From positions 5,208,001 through 5,272,000 of the forward strand of contig NZ_SAUN01000001.1 of assembly GCF_004011505.1 (NCBI RefSeq): a DNA stretch of 64,000 nt, given 5' to 3'. The translations under genes were made by a program, and so were the position numbers. Positions 33,655 through 43,071 of the stretch are shown here, one piece after another (within the stretch, counting starts at the first letter, position 1; each line of letters begins with the position of its first letter). The notes beneath the pieces were generated by a model. It did no database searches and was not told where the DNA came from. It saw only the letters and a list, made by a program, of their open reading frames with translations. This stretch comes from Nonomuraea polychroma. GTDB lineage: Bacteria; Actinomycetota; Actinomycetes; Streptosporangiales; Streptosporangiaceae.

Positions 33655-34680
33655 GGCCATCGCGCCGACCGGCAGCCTGGCCTCCACCACGCCGGGGTCC
33701 TCGGTGTAGCCGAGGGTGGCGCCCAGGGAGATCAGCAGCCTGCGCATCCTGGCGTTGTCGGACAACATGGTCGCCCTGACCTCGGCGTACCCGAGATCGC
33801 GCGCGGCCCGCACGAGCATCCTGGCCATGGCCGTGCCCAGGCCGAGCCCCTGCCAGCGGTCCTCGACCAGGAACGCCATCTCGGCGATGCCCGGGTCCGG
33901 CGTGAACATCAGATTGGCCATCGCCACGACCTGGCCGTCGTGCCCGGCGACGAGCGAATATCCCCTGCTCTTGTCGCACAGCCGGTCGAACATGCGGGCC
34001 GGCAGCGCGGGCATCGAGGTGAAGTAGCGGAACCTGCGCGACTCCGGCGAGCACCTGTCGTGCAGGTCGCGCACGGCCTCACGGTAGATCGAGGTGAGCG
34101 GGCGGACCGTGACCTCGGCGCCGTCGCCGAGCTTGACCGCGCGCTCGGCGCCGCTCTGCTCGACGGCCGGCTGGGCCAGCCTGGCGAAGGCGGCGGCCCT
34201 GGCGGCCTCGGTCAGCGTGAACGGCAGGTCGGCGCGGCGCAGGCGGACCGCACGCCGGGCGGCCACGGGCACGACGAGCTGGGTCGGGTCGGGGAGATCA
34301 CTCACCGCTTCACCATAGATCCACCGGGCGTCGTCCGCGCGCAGCAGCTCGGCCAGCAGCTCGGGCAGCCGCCACGGCATCGAGCGCAGCCGGGAGGCCA
34401 GCAGCAGGGCCCGGGTGGGCTCGTCGGTCAGTTCGTGGGCGGTGGCGGGCACCACCTGGACGCGGCGGCCGCCGGCCGCCTCCAGGGCCTCACGCACGGT
34501 CTCCGGGGTGGCGGGGATGTCGGCGACGAACTCGTCAACGGTTCCGTCGGTGTCGGACTGCACGCTCAAGCCGAGGATGTTGCCGCCCCTCTCGGCCAGG
34601 GCCGAGGCGAGGGAGGCCAGCCGCCCGGGCCGTTCGTCCACCGTGGTGCGGATGCGCAAGAATCCCATGTCCATCAGCAT
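33646..34680 (-). CDS. ACT domain-GNAT acetyltransferase fusion protein
   Basis: The 344-aa protein joins an N-terminal ACT domain (about residues 5-75: RIRTTVDERPGRLASLASAL, GNILGLSVQSD) to a C-terminal GNAT domain (about 180-330) with the acetyl-CoA loop VEDRWQGLGLGTAMARML. ACT domains usually sense amino acids, so an acetyltransferase controlled by an amino acid is the natural reading. It resembles the amino-acid-regulated lysine acetyltransferases of actinomycetes. The target is unknown. ATG 34680 is used, but ATG 34674 and 34668 are in frame. Confidence 0.85.
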   Translation of the reverse strand: MLMDMGFLRIRTTVDERPGRLASLASALAERGGNILGLSVQSDTDGTVDEFVADIPATPETVREALEAAGGRRVQVVPATAHELTDEPTRALLLASRLRSMPWRLPELLAELLRADDARWIYGEAVSDLPDPTQLVVPVAARRAVRLRRADLPFTLTEAARAAAFARLAQPAVEQSGAERAVKLGDGAEVTVRPLTSIYREAVRDLHDRCSPESRRFRYFTSMPALPARMFDRLCDKSRGYSLVAGHDGQVVAMANLMFTPDPGIAEMAFLVEDRWQGLGLGTAMARMLVRAARDLGYAEVRATMLSDNARMRRLLISLGATLGYTEDPGVVEARLPVGAMASA

Positions 34681-34735
34681 GCCGGGGAGCTGTTACGCCT
34701 CCGCTAACGACGTGTTTCATTGGGAATGAACCTGT

Positions 34736-34747
34736 ATATCCGGATAT
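34736..34747. promoter_or_regulatory. Palindrome ATATCCGGATAT upstream of amine oxidase operon
   Basis: A perfect 12-bp palindrome lies 160 bp upstream of the DAO-type gene. A partial copy, TCCGGATAT, recurs at about 34885-34893, 20 bp before the start codon. Two related sites in one leader suggest a regulator binding region; the regulator is not known. Confidence 0.35.
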
Positions 34748-34910
34748 TGCCCGGCGGAGGCCGACGCGCCGAGCGAACGGGGCCCGGAGCGCGCATGCGG
34801 CCGAGCACGGCGGCTGCCGCGCCTCCGCGACTGCGCGCCCCGTACCGCATCGATCACGAATTTCGTTGTGAGATGCGCTGCTGTGTCCGGATATAGCAGG
34901 ATACGGGGGC

Positions 34911-36287
34911 ATGAGCGTGCGTGTTCCCTTGTCGCCAGAGTTCGTCAACGGCGACGTGTCCTTCTGGTACCGGTCCGACGGCGTGCCGGCCCCTGGCCCC
35001 CGGCTCAACGGCGACCTGGAGGCCGACGTGGCGATCGTCGGCGCCGGCTACACGGGCCTGTGGACCGCGTACTACCTCAAACGCGCCCGCCCGTCCCTGC
35101 GTGTCGTCCTGCTGGAGCAGGAGTTCGCCGGATTCGGCGCCTCCGGCCGCAACGGCGGCTGGCTGACCGGCGACCTGGCCGGATCGCACGAGCGCTACGG
35201 CACGGGCGCGCGGCGCCTGCAGCGCGAGATGTACGCCTCGATCGACGAGGTCATCGCGGTCTGCGAGACGGAGTCCATCGACTGCGACCTCGTCAAGGGC
35301 GGCGTGGTGAACGTCGCCCGCACCCCCGCCCAGGCCGCCAGGCTGCGTGAGGTGGTCGAGGCGGCCCGCGCGTGGGGCATCGAGGAGGCGGACCTGCGGC
35401 TGACGGGCCCGGAGGAGCACGTACGGGTGGCCGGGGCGCTGGCCGCCTCCTGGAGCCCCCACTGCGCCCGGATCCAGCCCGCCAAGCTGGCCCAGGGCCT
35501 GGCCAGGGTCGTACGCGACCTCGGCGTGCCCGTCTACGAGCGCACCCCGGTCACGGAGATCGCCCCGCACCGGGCGGTCACCCCGTACGGCACCGTGACG
35601 GCCGGGCACGTCATCCGCGCCACGGAGGGCTTCACCGCCCGCCTGCGCGGCCTGCGCCGCCAGTGGCTGCCCATGAACAGCTCCATGATCGTCACCGAGC
35701 CCCTGCCGCCGTCGTTCTGGGACGAGGTCGGCTGGCGCGGCGCCGAGCTGCTCGGTGACATGGCGCACTACTACATGTACGCCCAGCGCACCGCCGACGA
35801 CCGCATCGCCTTCGGCGGCCGCGGCCGGCCCTACCTGTACGGCTCCCGCATCGACACCCGCGGCCGCACCCACGAATGGACCGTTGAGGCGCTCTGGCAG
35901 CTGCTCACCGAGTTCTTCCCCGCCGCCCGGTCCTCGTCGATCGCGCACGCCTGGTCGGGCGTGCTCGGCGTGCCGCGCGACTGGTGCTCGACCGTCCACG
36001 TGGACCCCGCCACGGGCCTGGGCTGGGCGGGCGGCTACACCGGCCACGGCGTCACCACGACGAACCTGGCCGGCCGCACGCTGCGCGACCTGATCCTGGG
36101 CGAGGAGACGGAGCTGACGTCGCTGCCGTGGGTGGGCAGGAAGGTGCGCCCGTGGGAGCCGGAGCCGCTGCGCTGGCTCGGCGTGCACACGATGTACCGC
36201 CTGTACCGGGTGGCGGACCACCGCGAGCGCGCCATGCCCCGCACCTCGGCCCTGGCCCGTTTCGCCGACCTCATCACCGGTCACTGA
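34911..36287 (+). CDS. DAO-family FAD-dependent oxidoreductase (gamma-glutamylputrescine oxidase-like)
   Basis: The 458-aa flavoprotein has FAD motif DVAIVGAGYTGLWTAYYLKR near residue 38 and ASGRNGGWLTGDLAGSHERY. The C-terminal GWAGGYTGHGVTTTNLAGRTL block is typical of PuuB/OrdL-type amine oxidases. An N-terminal segment PEFVNGDVSFWYRSDG occurs in these actinobacterial members. The amine substrate is unknown. ATG 34911 starts it. It is 20 bp from the amidohydrolase gene and likely in one operon, so oxidation of an amine may be followed by an amide or formamide hydrolysis. Confidence 0.87.
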   Translation: MSVRVPLSPEFVNGDVSFWYRSDGVPAPGPRLNGDLEADVAIVGAGYTGLWTAYYLKRARPSLRVVLLEQEFAGFGASGRNGGWLTGDLAGSHERYGTGARRLQREMYASIDEVIAVCETESIDCDLVKGGVVNVARTPAQAARLREVVEAARAWGIEEADLRLTGPEEHVRVAGALAASWSPHCARIQPAKLAQGLARVVRDLGVPVYERTPVTEIAPHRAVTPYGTVTAGHVIRATEGFTARLRGLRRQWLPMNSSMIVTEPLPPSFWDEVGWRGAELLGDMAHYYMYAQRTADDRIAFGGRGRPYLYGSRIDTRGRTHEWTVEALWQLLTEFFPAARSSSIAHAWSGVLGVPRDWCSTVHVDPATGLGWAGGYTGHGVTTTNLAGRTLRDLILGEETELTSLPWVGRKVRPWEPEPLRWLGVHTMYRLYRVADHRERAMPRTSALARFADLITGH

Positions 36288-36307
36288 TCCGCTAAAAGGA
36301 GATCTTG

Positions 36308-37912
36308 ATGGACATCCTCTTCCGAGGAGGCCGCGTCTTCACGCCGGAAGGCGTCCTGGAGGCGGCCGTGCTGGTGAGCGGCGGAGTGATCGCCGCCGTG
36401 GGGCCCGAGGGCGAGCTGGCCCGCCAGGCGCCGTCCCATGAGACGGTGGATCTGGCCGGCGGCCTGCTGACGCCGGGCTTCACGGACGCGCACCTGCACC
36501 CGGTGCAGGCGGGCCTGGAACGGGCGAAGTGCGATTTGTCCGAGATTTTCGGCCTAGACGCATACATAGCCAAGATCGCTGACTATGCCGCCAAAAATCC
36601 TGATAAGGCGTGGATTGATGGCGGCGGCTGGGACATGTCGGCGTTCCCGAACGGCCTTCCCCACCGCGACCACCTCGATTTCCTCGACCGCCCGGCCTAC
36701 CTGATCCAGCGTGACCACCACGCCGCCTGGGTCAACACCCGCGCCCTCGACCTGGCCGGGATCACGAAGGACACCCCCGACCCGGCGGACGGCCGCATCG
36801 AGCGCGACCCCGACGGCACGCCCACCGGCGTGCTCCACGAGGGCGCGATGGACCTGGTCGGCCTGCTCACCCCGCGCCCGGCCCCCCAGGACCTGCAGGA
36901 CGCGCTGGCGGACGCGCAGCGGCATCTGTTCTCGCTGGGCATCACAGGCTGGCAGGACGCCATCGTGGGCTCGTACGCGGGCTCCGGCGACCAACTGCCC
37001 ACCTACCTGTCCGCGGCCCGCTCAGGGCTGCTCAGGGCGCGTGTGGTGGGCGCTCTGTGGTGGGACAGGACGCGGGGCCTGGACCAGATCGGCGACCTGG
37101 TCGAGCGCCGGGCCGCCGCCGAGGGCCTCGACCGTTTCCGGGCCACCTCGGTCAAGATCATGCAGGACGGCATCACGGAGAACTTCACGGCCGCCACGCT
37201 GGAGCCGTACTGCCTGTGCGGGGGCACGGGCCTGTCGTACGTGGACCCGTACAAGCTCAAGGAGTATGTCGCCGAGCTGGACAGGCGCGGCTTCCAGGTG
37301 CACTTCCACGCCATCGGCGAGAGGGCCGTGCGCGAGGCCCTGGACAGCTTCGAGGGCACGAACCCCGCCAACCGGCACCACATCGCCCACCTGCAGATCA
37401 TCGAGCCCTCGGACGTGCCGCGCTTCGCCGCCCTGGGCGTCACGGCCAACCTGCAGCCCCTGTGGGCCACCCACCACGCCCAGATGGACGAGCTGACGCT
37501 GCCGTACCTGGGTGAGCCGCGCTCGTCGTGGCAGTACCCGTTCAAGGACCTGCTCGACCACGGCACGCGCTTCTGCGCCGGCAGCGACTGGCCGGTCTCG
37601 GACGCCGACCCCCTGCAGGGCATGCACGTGGCCGTGAACCGCACCGAGCCGGGCGGCTCGCTCCACGCCGGCTACCCGACGGCGCAGACGCCGTTCCTGC
37701 CCGGACAGCGCATCGACCTGGCCACCGCCATGGCCGCCTACACCTCCGGCTCCGCCTGGATCAACCGCTCCCCCGCCGGTGCGATCGAGCGCGGCCGCCC
37801 GGCTGACCTGGTGGTCCTGGACCGCGACCCGTTCGCGCTGCCGCCACGGGAGATCTGGACGACGCGGGTGCGCATGACGTTCGTGGACGGCGAGCCGGTC
37901 TTCGACCGATGA
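36308..37912 (+). CDS. YtcJ-like amidohydrolase family protein
   Basis: The 534-aa metal-dependent hydrolase of the N-substituted formamide deformylase/YtcJ group has TDAHLHPVQAG (HxH metal motif), VKIMQDGITENFTA with the carboxylated-Lys position, FHAIGERAVREALDSFE, HHIAHLQIIEPSDV and AGSDWPVSDADPL. The natural substrate of most members is unknown. AGGAG lies just before ATG 36308; the nearby in-frame TTG 36305 is not favoured. The gene ends 2 bp before a 20-bp-stem terminator. Confidence 0.88.
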   Translation: MDILFRGGRVFTPEGVLEAAVLVSGGVIAAVGPEGELARQAPSHETVDLAGGLLTPGFTDAHLHPVQAGLERAKCDLSEIFGLDAYIAKIADYAAKNPDKAWIDGGGWDMSAFPNGLPHRDHLDFLDRPAYLIQRDHHAAWVNTRALDLAGITKDTPDPADGRIERDPDGTPTGVLHEGAMDLVGLLTPRPAPQDLQDALADAQRHLFSLGITGWQDAIVGSYAGSGDQLPTYLSAARSGLLRARVVGALWWDRTRGLDQIGDLVERRAAAEGLDRFRATSVKIMQDGITENFTAATLEPYCLCGGTGLSYVDPYKLKEYVAELDRRGFQVHFHAIGERAVREALDSFEGTNPANRHHIAHLQIIEPSDVPRFAALGVTANLQPLWATHHAQMDELTLPYLGEPRSSWQYPFKDLLDHGTRFCAGSDWPVSDADPLQGMHVAVNRTEPGGSLHAGYPTAQTPFLPGQRIDLATAMAAYTSGSAWINRSPAGAIERGRPADLVVLDRDPFALPPREIWTTRVRMTFVDGEPVFDR

Positions 37913-37914
37913 GA

Positions 37915-37959
37915 AACGGCGAAGGGCCCCGGGACACTCTCCCGGGGCCCTTCGCCGTT
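37915..37959. terminator. Perfect 20-bp-stem bidirectional terminator
   Basis: Arms 37915-37934 and 37940-37959 (core GGCGAAGGGCCCCGGGA) pair perfectly across a 5-nt loop. The element lies between the stops of the convergent amidohydrolase and rbpA genes, so it can end transcription from both sides. AA/TT ends replace a long U-tract. Confidence 0.88.
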
Positions 37960-37965
37960 ACCCGA

Positions 37966-38310
37966 CTACCAGGGGGACTTGTTGGCGCGCAGGCGCTCCA
38001 GTGCCTCCTCGAGGATCGCCTTGCCGTCCTTGTCGCTCCTGCGCTCCTTCACGTACGCAAGGTGCGTCTTGTACGGCTCGTTCTTCGGCGGGGCAGGCGG
38101 GGCCTCCTCGTCCTGTCCGGCTGGGAGGCCGCAACGTGGGCAGTCCCACAGCTCGGGGACCGCCGCGTCACTGGCGAAACTGGGGCGCGTCTCGTGCATG
38201 TTGGCGCACCAGAACGAGACCCGCACTCGCGGAGCCGCCTCGCCACGCTCGGCCTCCCCCATAGGGCCGGCGCCGACTCGGCTGCCACGGATCGCGTTGC
38301 CACTACCCAC
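37966..38310 (-). CDS. rbpA: RNA polymerase-binding protein RbpA
   Basis: The 114-aa actinobacterial transcription factor binds the principal sigma factor and RNA polymerase and stabilises open complexes. It has N-terminal MGSGNAIRGSRVGAGPMGE, a zinc-binding-type core (FWCANMHETRPSFASDA and WDCPRCGLPAG), and C-terminal PYKTHLAYVKERRSDKDG, the sigma-interacting region. Its place next to secG-tpiA-pgk-gap is conserved in actinomycetes. Confidence 0.97.
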   Translation of the reverse strand: MGSGNAIRGSRVGAGPMGEAERGEAAPRVRVSFWCANMHETRPSFASDAAVPELWDCPRCGLPAGQDEEAPPAPPKNEPYKTHLAYVKERRSDKDGKAILEEALERLRANKSPW

Positions 38311-38384
38311 GGATGAACTCCTCGCTCGATCGCCCCGCGCAGGAACACGGGGGGAGAATCACTGTCACGCGTTAACTTTGTTGC

Positions 38385-38615
38385 TCAGGGCCTCAAAAGC
38401 AGGCCGAGAGCGATGATGCAGACGAACCAGACCACGCCCGTGATGACGGTCAGCCGGTCGAGGTTGCGCTCCACCACCGAGGAACCACCGAAGTTCGAGG
38501 AGAAGCCTCCGCCGAACATGTCAGACAGGCCACCACCCTTGCCCTTGTGGAGCAGGACGAGCAGGATCATGAGAAGGCTCGCCAGGATGAGGGCGATGGA
38601 GATTCCGATTTCCAC
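38385..38615 (-). CDS. secG: Preprotein translocase subunit SecG
   Basis: The 76-aa inner-membrane protein has two spans: IALILASLLMILLVLLHKGKG and, at the end, TVITGVVWFVCIIALGLLL (read as short blocks). A Gly/Ser/Phe loop GGLSDMFGGGFSSNFGGSS lies between them, the SecG signature. It assists SecYE during translocation. It lies between rbpA and tpiA on the same strand, its usual actinobacterial position. Confidence 0.96.
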   Translation of the reverse strand: MEIGISIALILASLLMILLVLLHKGKGGGLSDMFGGGFSSNFGGSSVVERNLDRLTVITGVVWFVCIIALGLLLRP

Positions 38616-38714
38616 GGTATGCCTGTTCCTTCAATGCTCTGTTACGCGTGACGATTCAAACTTGCCTCTAGAGGGTACGGCCTGTTGTCAAGTCGCACCT
38701 CCAGAACGGCTCAG

Positions 38715-39497
38715 TTAGCCTGGCATTTCGGAGAATCGGCAGATCTTGGCGAACTCACCTGCATCGATGCTGGCGCCGCCCACCAGCGCGCCGTCGACAT
38801 CCGCCTGTGCCATGATCCCTGCGATATTGCCTGACTTGACCGAACCTCCGTAAAGGATACGTACCGCCGAGGCCACTTCGGCGTCGTAGAGCTCAGCGAG
38901 TCTGATTCGCAATGCTCCGCAGACCTCCTGGGCGTCCTCGGGGGTGGCCACCTCGCCGGTGCCGATCGCCCACACCGGTTCGTAGGCCACCACTATCGAT
39001 TTTGCCTGCTCGGCCGAGATCTTGCGCAGCGCTCCGTCGAGTTGGCCGAGACTGTGCGCGATGTGGCCACCCTCTTGGCGCACCGCCAGCCCTTCTCCGA
39101 CGCACAGGATCGGCGTCAGCGAGTGCCGGTAGGCGGCCTGGACCTTGGCGTTGACGAGGTCGTCGTCTTCGCCTTGGTATTGCCGCCGCTCCGAGTGGCC
39201 GATCACGACGAAGGTGCAGCCCAGCTTGGCCAGCATGACGCCGGAGATCTCGCCGGTGTAGGCGCCGCCGTCGTGCTGGGAGAGGTCCTGGGCGCCGTAC
39301 ACGATCCTGAGCTTGTCGCCGTCCACGAGGGTCTGGACGCTGCGCAGGTCGGTGAACGGCGGCAGGACGGCGACATCGACCTTGTCGAAGTCCTTGTCAT
39401 TGAGTGCGAAGGCCAGCTTCTGGACCAGCGCGATGGCCTCGAGGTGGTTGAGGTTCATCTTCCAGTTGCCGGCGATGAGGGGCTTGCGCGTGCTCAT
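38715..39497 (-). CDS. tpiA: Triose-phosphate isomerase
   Basis: The 260-aa TIM-barrel glycolytic enzyme interconverts DHAP and glyceraldehyde-3-P. It begins MSTRKPLIAGNWKMNLNH with the catalytic Lys. FVVIGHSERRQYQGE carries the catalytic His, VAYEPVWAIGTG the general-base Glu, and ILYGGSVKSGN the phosphate-binding loop. It lies 117 bp downstream of pgk and likely belongs to a gap-pgk-tpiA transcription region. Confidence 0.97.
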   Translation of the reverse strand: MSTRKPLIAGNWKMNLNHLEAIALVQKLAFALNDKDFDKVDVAVLPPFTDLRSVQTLVDGDKLRIVYGAQDLSQHDGGAYTGEISGVMLAKLGCTFVVIGHSERRQYQGEDDDLVNAKVQAAYRHSLTPILCVGEGLAVRQEGGHIAHSLGQLDGALRKISAEQAKSIVVAYEPVWAIGTGEVATPEDAQEVCGALRIRLAELYDAEVASAVRILYGGSVKSGNIAGIMAQADVDGALVGGASIDAGEFAKICRFSEMPG

Positions 39498-39614
39498 TGG
39501 TCGCTCACCACTCCTCTTTCGCTCCGCGGAGTCCCAGGTCGTGCCGGAGGCGCGCCATCAGCACGTGTCGGGCCTCCACTCCACTCACTGCGTCGGGTTC
39601 GCTTCGTGGTCAAC

Positions 39615-40802
39615 TCACTCCTCCAGAGCGGAGAGTCCAGGGAGGGTCTTTCCCTCAAGGTATTCGAGGCTGGCCCCGCCACCGGTGGAGATGTGCGAGA
39701 AACCGTCCTCGGGAAGTTCCAGCTTGCGTACGGCGGCCGCGGAGTCGCCGCCGCCCACCACGGTGAAGGCGCCGGAGGCGATCAGCGCCTCGGCCACCGC
39801 CCGCGTGCCGCCCGAGAACGCGTCGAACTCGAACACGCCCATGGGCCCGTTCCAGAAGACGGTCCTGGCGTCGGCGAGCTTGGCGGCGAACAGCTCCCGC
39901 GTCCTGGGCCCGATGTCGAGCCCTTCACGGTCGGCCGGGATCGCGGTGGCCTCGACCGCCTCGTGCTCGGCGTCGGCCGCGAACGTGGTCGCCGCCAGCA
40001 CGTCCACGGGCAGCACGAGCTCGACACCGCGCTTGGCCGCCTCGTCGAGGAAGCCGCGCACCTGGTCGAGCTGGTCCTCCTGGAGCAGCGACTTGCCGAC
40101 CTCGTAGCCCTGGGCCTTGAGGAAGGTGTACGCCATGCCGCCGCCGATCAGCAGCCTGTCGACCTTCGTCAGCAGGTTGGCGATGACGCCGAGCTTGTCG
40201 GAGACCTTGGCGCCGCCCAGCACCACCACATACGGCCGCTGGGGGTCCTCGGTGAGCTTCTTCAGCACCTGGACCTCGGCCACGACCAGCCCGCCCGCCG
40301 CGTGCGGCAGCAGCTTGGGCACGTCGTAGACGCTGGCGTGCTTGCGGTGCACCGCGCCGAACCCGTCGCCGACGTAGAGCTCGGCCAGCCCGGCCAGTTG
40401 CTCGGCGAACGCGCCGCGCACGGCGTCGTCCTTGGACTCCTCGCCCGGCTCGTACCGCAGGTTCTCCAGCAGGGCCACCTGGCCGTCCTGGAGCGATTCA
40501 ACGGTGCTTCGCGCGCTGTCGCCCACCACGTCGGCGGCGAAGTCCACGTCCTGGCCGAGCAGCTCGCCCAGGCGCCTGGCCACGGGCTTGAGCGAGTATT
40601 TCGGATCGACCTGGCCCTTGGGCCGGCCCAGGTGGGCGCAGACGACGACCCTGGCCCCCCCGTCCAGCAGGGCCTTGATCGTCGGCACCGACGCGCGGAT
40701 GCGGCCGTCGTCGGTGATCGTCTCCCCGTCGAGGGGGACGTTGAGGTCGGCGCGCACGAGCACGCGCCGCCCCTTCACGTCGAGATCGTCGAGCGTGCGC
40801 AT
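39615..40802 (-). CDS. pgk: Phosphoglycerate kinase
   Basis: The 395-aa two-domain glycolytic kinase transfers phosphate between 1,3-bisphosphoglycerate and ADP. It has RVLVRADLNVPLDG at the N-terminus, VVVCAHLGRPKGQVDPKYSL, VVLGGAKVSDKLGVI and the C-terminal FTVVGGGDSAAAVRK hinge/nucleotide region. ATG 40802 is favoured because GAGGGAG lies 7 nt upstream; ATG 40808 leaves only 1 nt. It is between gap and tpiA. Confidence 0.97.
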   Translation of the reverse strand: MRTLDDLDVKGRRVLVRADLNVPLDGETITDDGRIRASVPTIKALLDGGARVVVCAHLGRPKGQVDPKYSLKPVARRLGELLGQDVDFAADVVGDSARSTVESLQDGQVALLENLRYEPGEESKDDAVRGAFAEQLAGLAELYVGDGFGAVHRKHASVYDVPKLLPHAAGGLVVAEVQVLKKLTEDPQRPYVVVLGGAKVSDKLGVIANLLTKVDRLLIGGGMAYTFLKAQGYEVGKSLLQEDQLDQVRGFLDEAAKRGVELVLPVDVLAATTFAADAEHEAVEATAIPADREGLDIGPRTRELFAAKLADARTVFWNGPMGVFEFDAFSGGTRAVAEALIASGAFTVVGGGDSAAAVRKLELPEDGFSHISTGGGASLEYLEGKTLPGLSALEE

Positions 40803-40883
40803 GCTCATGCTCCCTCAGTCTTCATGGCTTCACTCCGTGAGACGCGCTCGTCCGCCACATGCCGCCGCCTTCCCCGCGCTCCT

Positions 40884-40902
40884 CCGGACCACATCGGTCC
40901 GG
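40884..40902. terminator. Small hairpin between gap and pgk
   Basis: CCGGACC (40884-40890) and GGTCCGG (40896-40902) form a 7-bp stem with a 5-nt loop, roughly midway in the 241-bp gap between gap and pgk. It may terminate or pause gap transcripts, or stabilise mRNA ends; no U-tract follows. Confidence 0.35.
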
Positions 40903-41043
40903 GCTCGCCTGCGATCCGCCGCCGAGCGGGTGCGACGTCCACATAGAGGTCGTGTCCCGCCGACCGGGCCATCGCACGGTGCGGCGAGAGGGCGGCGCGG
41001 AGAACGACCCCAGGCAGGCGGCGCCGTCTCGCGGGATCCGTCG

Positions 41044-42048
<1,005 letters not shown>

Positions 42049-42231
42049 GGGAACCGAACTCCTCGAACAGATGGCGGGCTGAACCTCAACCACGAACCTT
42101 ATCGGACCCAAATTGGTTTAGACCACTGCCACCCCCGCAGTCTGAATGACCGTTCCACACACAAGTTTTGAGGCCTTCGAGTAAAGTGCCCGACTCATCG
42201 GAGTAAATTCGTGCATTCTCTGGGGGCTGAG

Positions 42232-42858
42232 ATGTCACATAAGCGGTCGGGGCTGCTCCCCGGGCTAGCCGTAGGACTCGTTGCGGCGCTGGTCTGCGCG
42301 GCCGGCCTGGGGGCGGCCATCCTGTTCCAGACCCGCTTTCCCACCGAGGTCACGGCGTTCGGCAACGGCCATCCCCTGTCCGTCGCGCTGTCCCTGCTGA
42401 TCGCGCTGCTGGTCGCCCTGGCGATCGGCGCGGTACGCCCGCGCAGCCGGGCCCTGATCGCCGTCGGGGCGCTGTACGCGGGCGGGGCCGTGGTCGCCGG
42501 CCAGATCGCCGGCTCGTCGATCATGGCCGGCGCCGCCATGCGCGGCCGCGACACCCCCGCGGAGCTGTCCGACATCACCGTGACCAACGCCTCCGAAGGC
42601 CTCTCCTACACCTTGTCCCTCTACAGGGGCCCGCTGACGGAGACCTGGCCGGTCTGGCTGTACATCGCCGTGGCCGCCCTGGCCGCCCTTCTGCTGCTGG
42701 CCCTGCGCGTGTCACGCGTCCGCCGCGCCGAGCTCCCCGAGGCGGCGACCGAGGAGCAGGAGGAGCCCGAGTACCGAGCCCCGTTCGAGCCCGCCCAGTC
42801 CCCGGCCAAGGAGCCGGTGGGCGACCTGTTCGCACCCCGCAGACCGGCCGGCGACTGA
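42232..42858 (+). CDS. Membrane protein of unknown function
   Basis: The 208-aa protein has about four hydrophobic spans: LLPGLAVGLVAALVCAAGLG, VALSLLIALLVALAIGA, ALIAVGALYAGGAVVAG and WLYIAVAALAALLLLAL. A variable Gly/Pro/Glu-rich cytoplasmic tail follows. It resembles hypothetical membrane proteins found beside gap in actinomycetes. The function is unknown. ATG 42232 is chosen, with GGGGG 6 nt upstream. It is divergent from gap and convergent with whiA. Confidence 0.75.
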   Translation: MSHKRSGLLPGLAVGLVAALVCAAGLGAAILFQTRFPTEVTAFGNGHPLSVALSLLIALLVALAIGAVRPRSRALIAVGALYAGGAVVAGQIAGSSIMAGAAMRGRDTPAELSDITVTNASEGLSYTLSLYRGPLTETWPVWLYIAVAALAALLLLALRVSRVRRAELPEAATEEQEEPEYRAPFEPAQSPAKEPVGDLFAPRRPAGD

Positions 42859-43071
42859 CGCGGTCCGGGCTGACGCCGCCCGGCTCGCCCAGGAACGGGA
42901 CACGCACGAACGGCCCCGCCCCGGGTCACCCGACCACGGAAGCCGGTCAAGCATGCGCTCCGTCACGGCGAGCAACCCGTGAGCCTTCACGACCGGCCAT
43001 GACAGAAGGAAACCGACGTCGGCGCGTGCGGCCCAGGTGGCTTGCCGTAAAAAAATGGCCCTAAAAGCCCA

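Noticed and set aside
39498..39614. Possible tRNA or small gene between tpiA and pgk
   Set aside because: No cloverleaf or acceptor stem could be formed and no ORF with a ribosome site was found.
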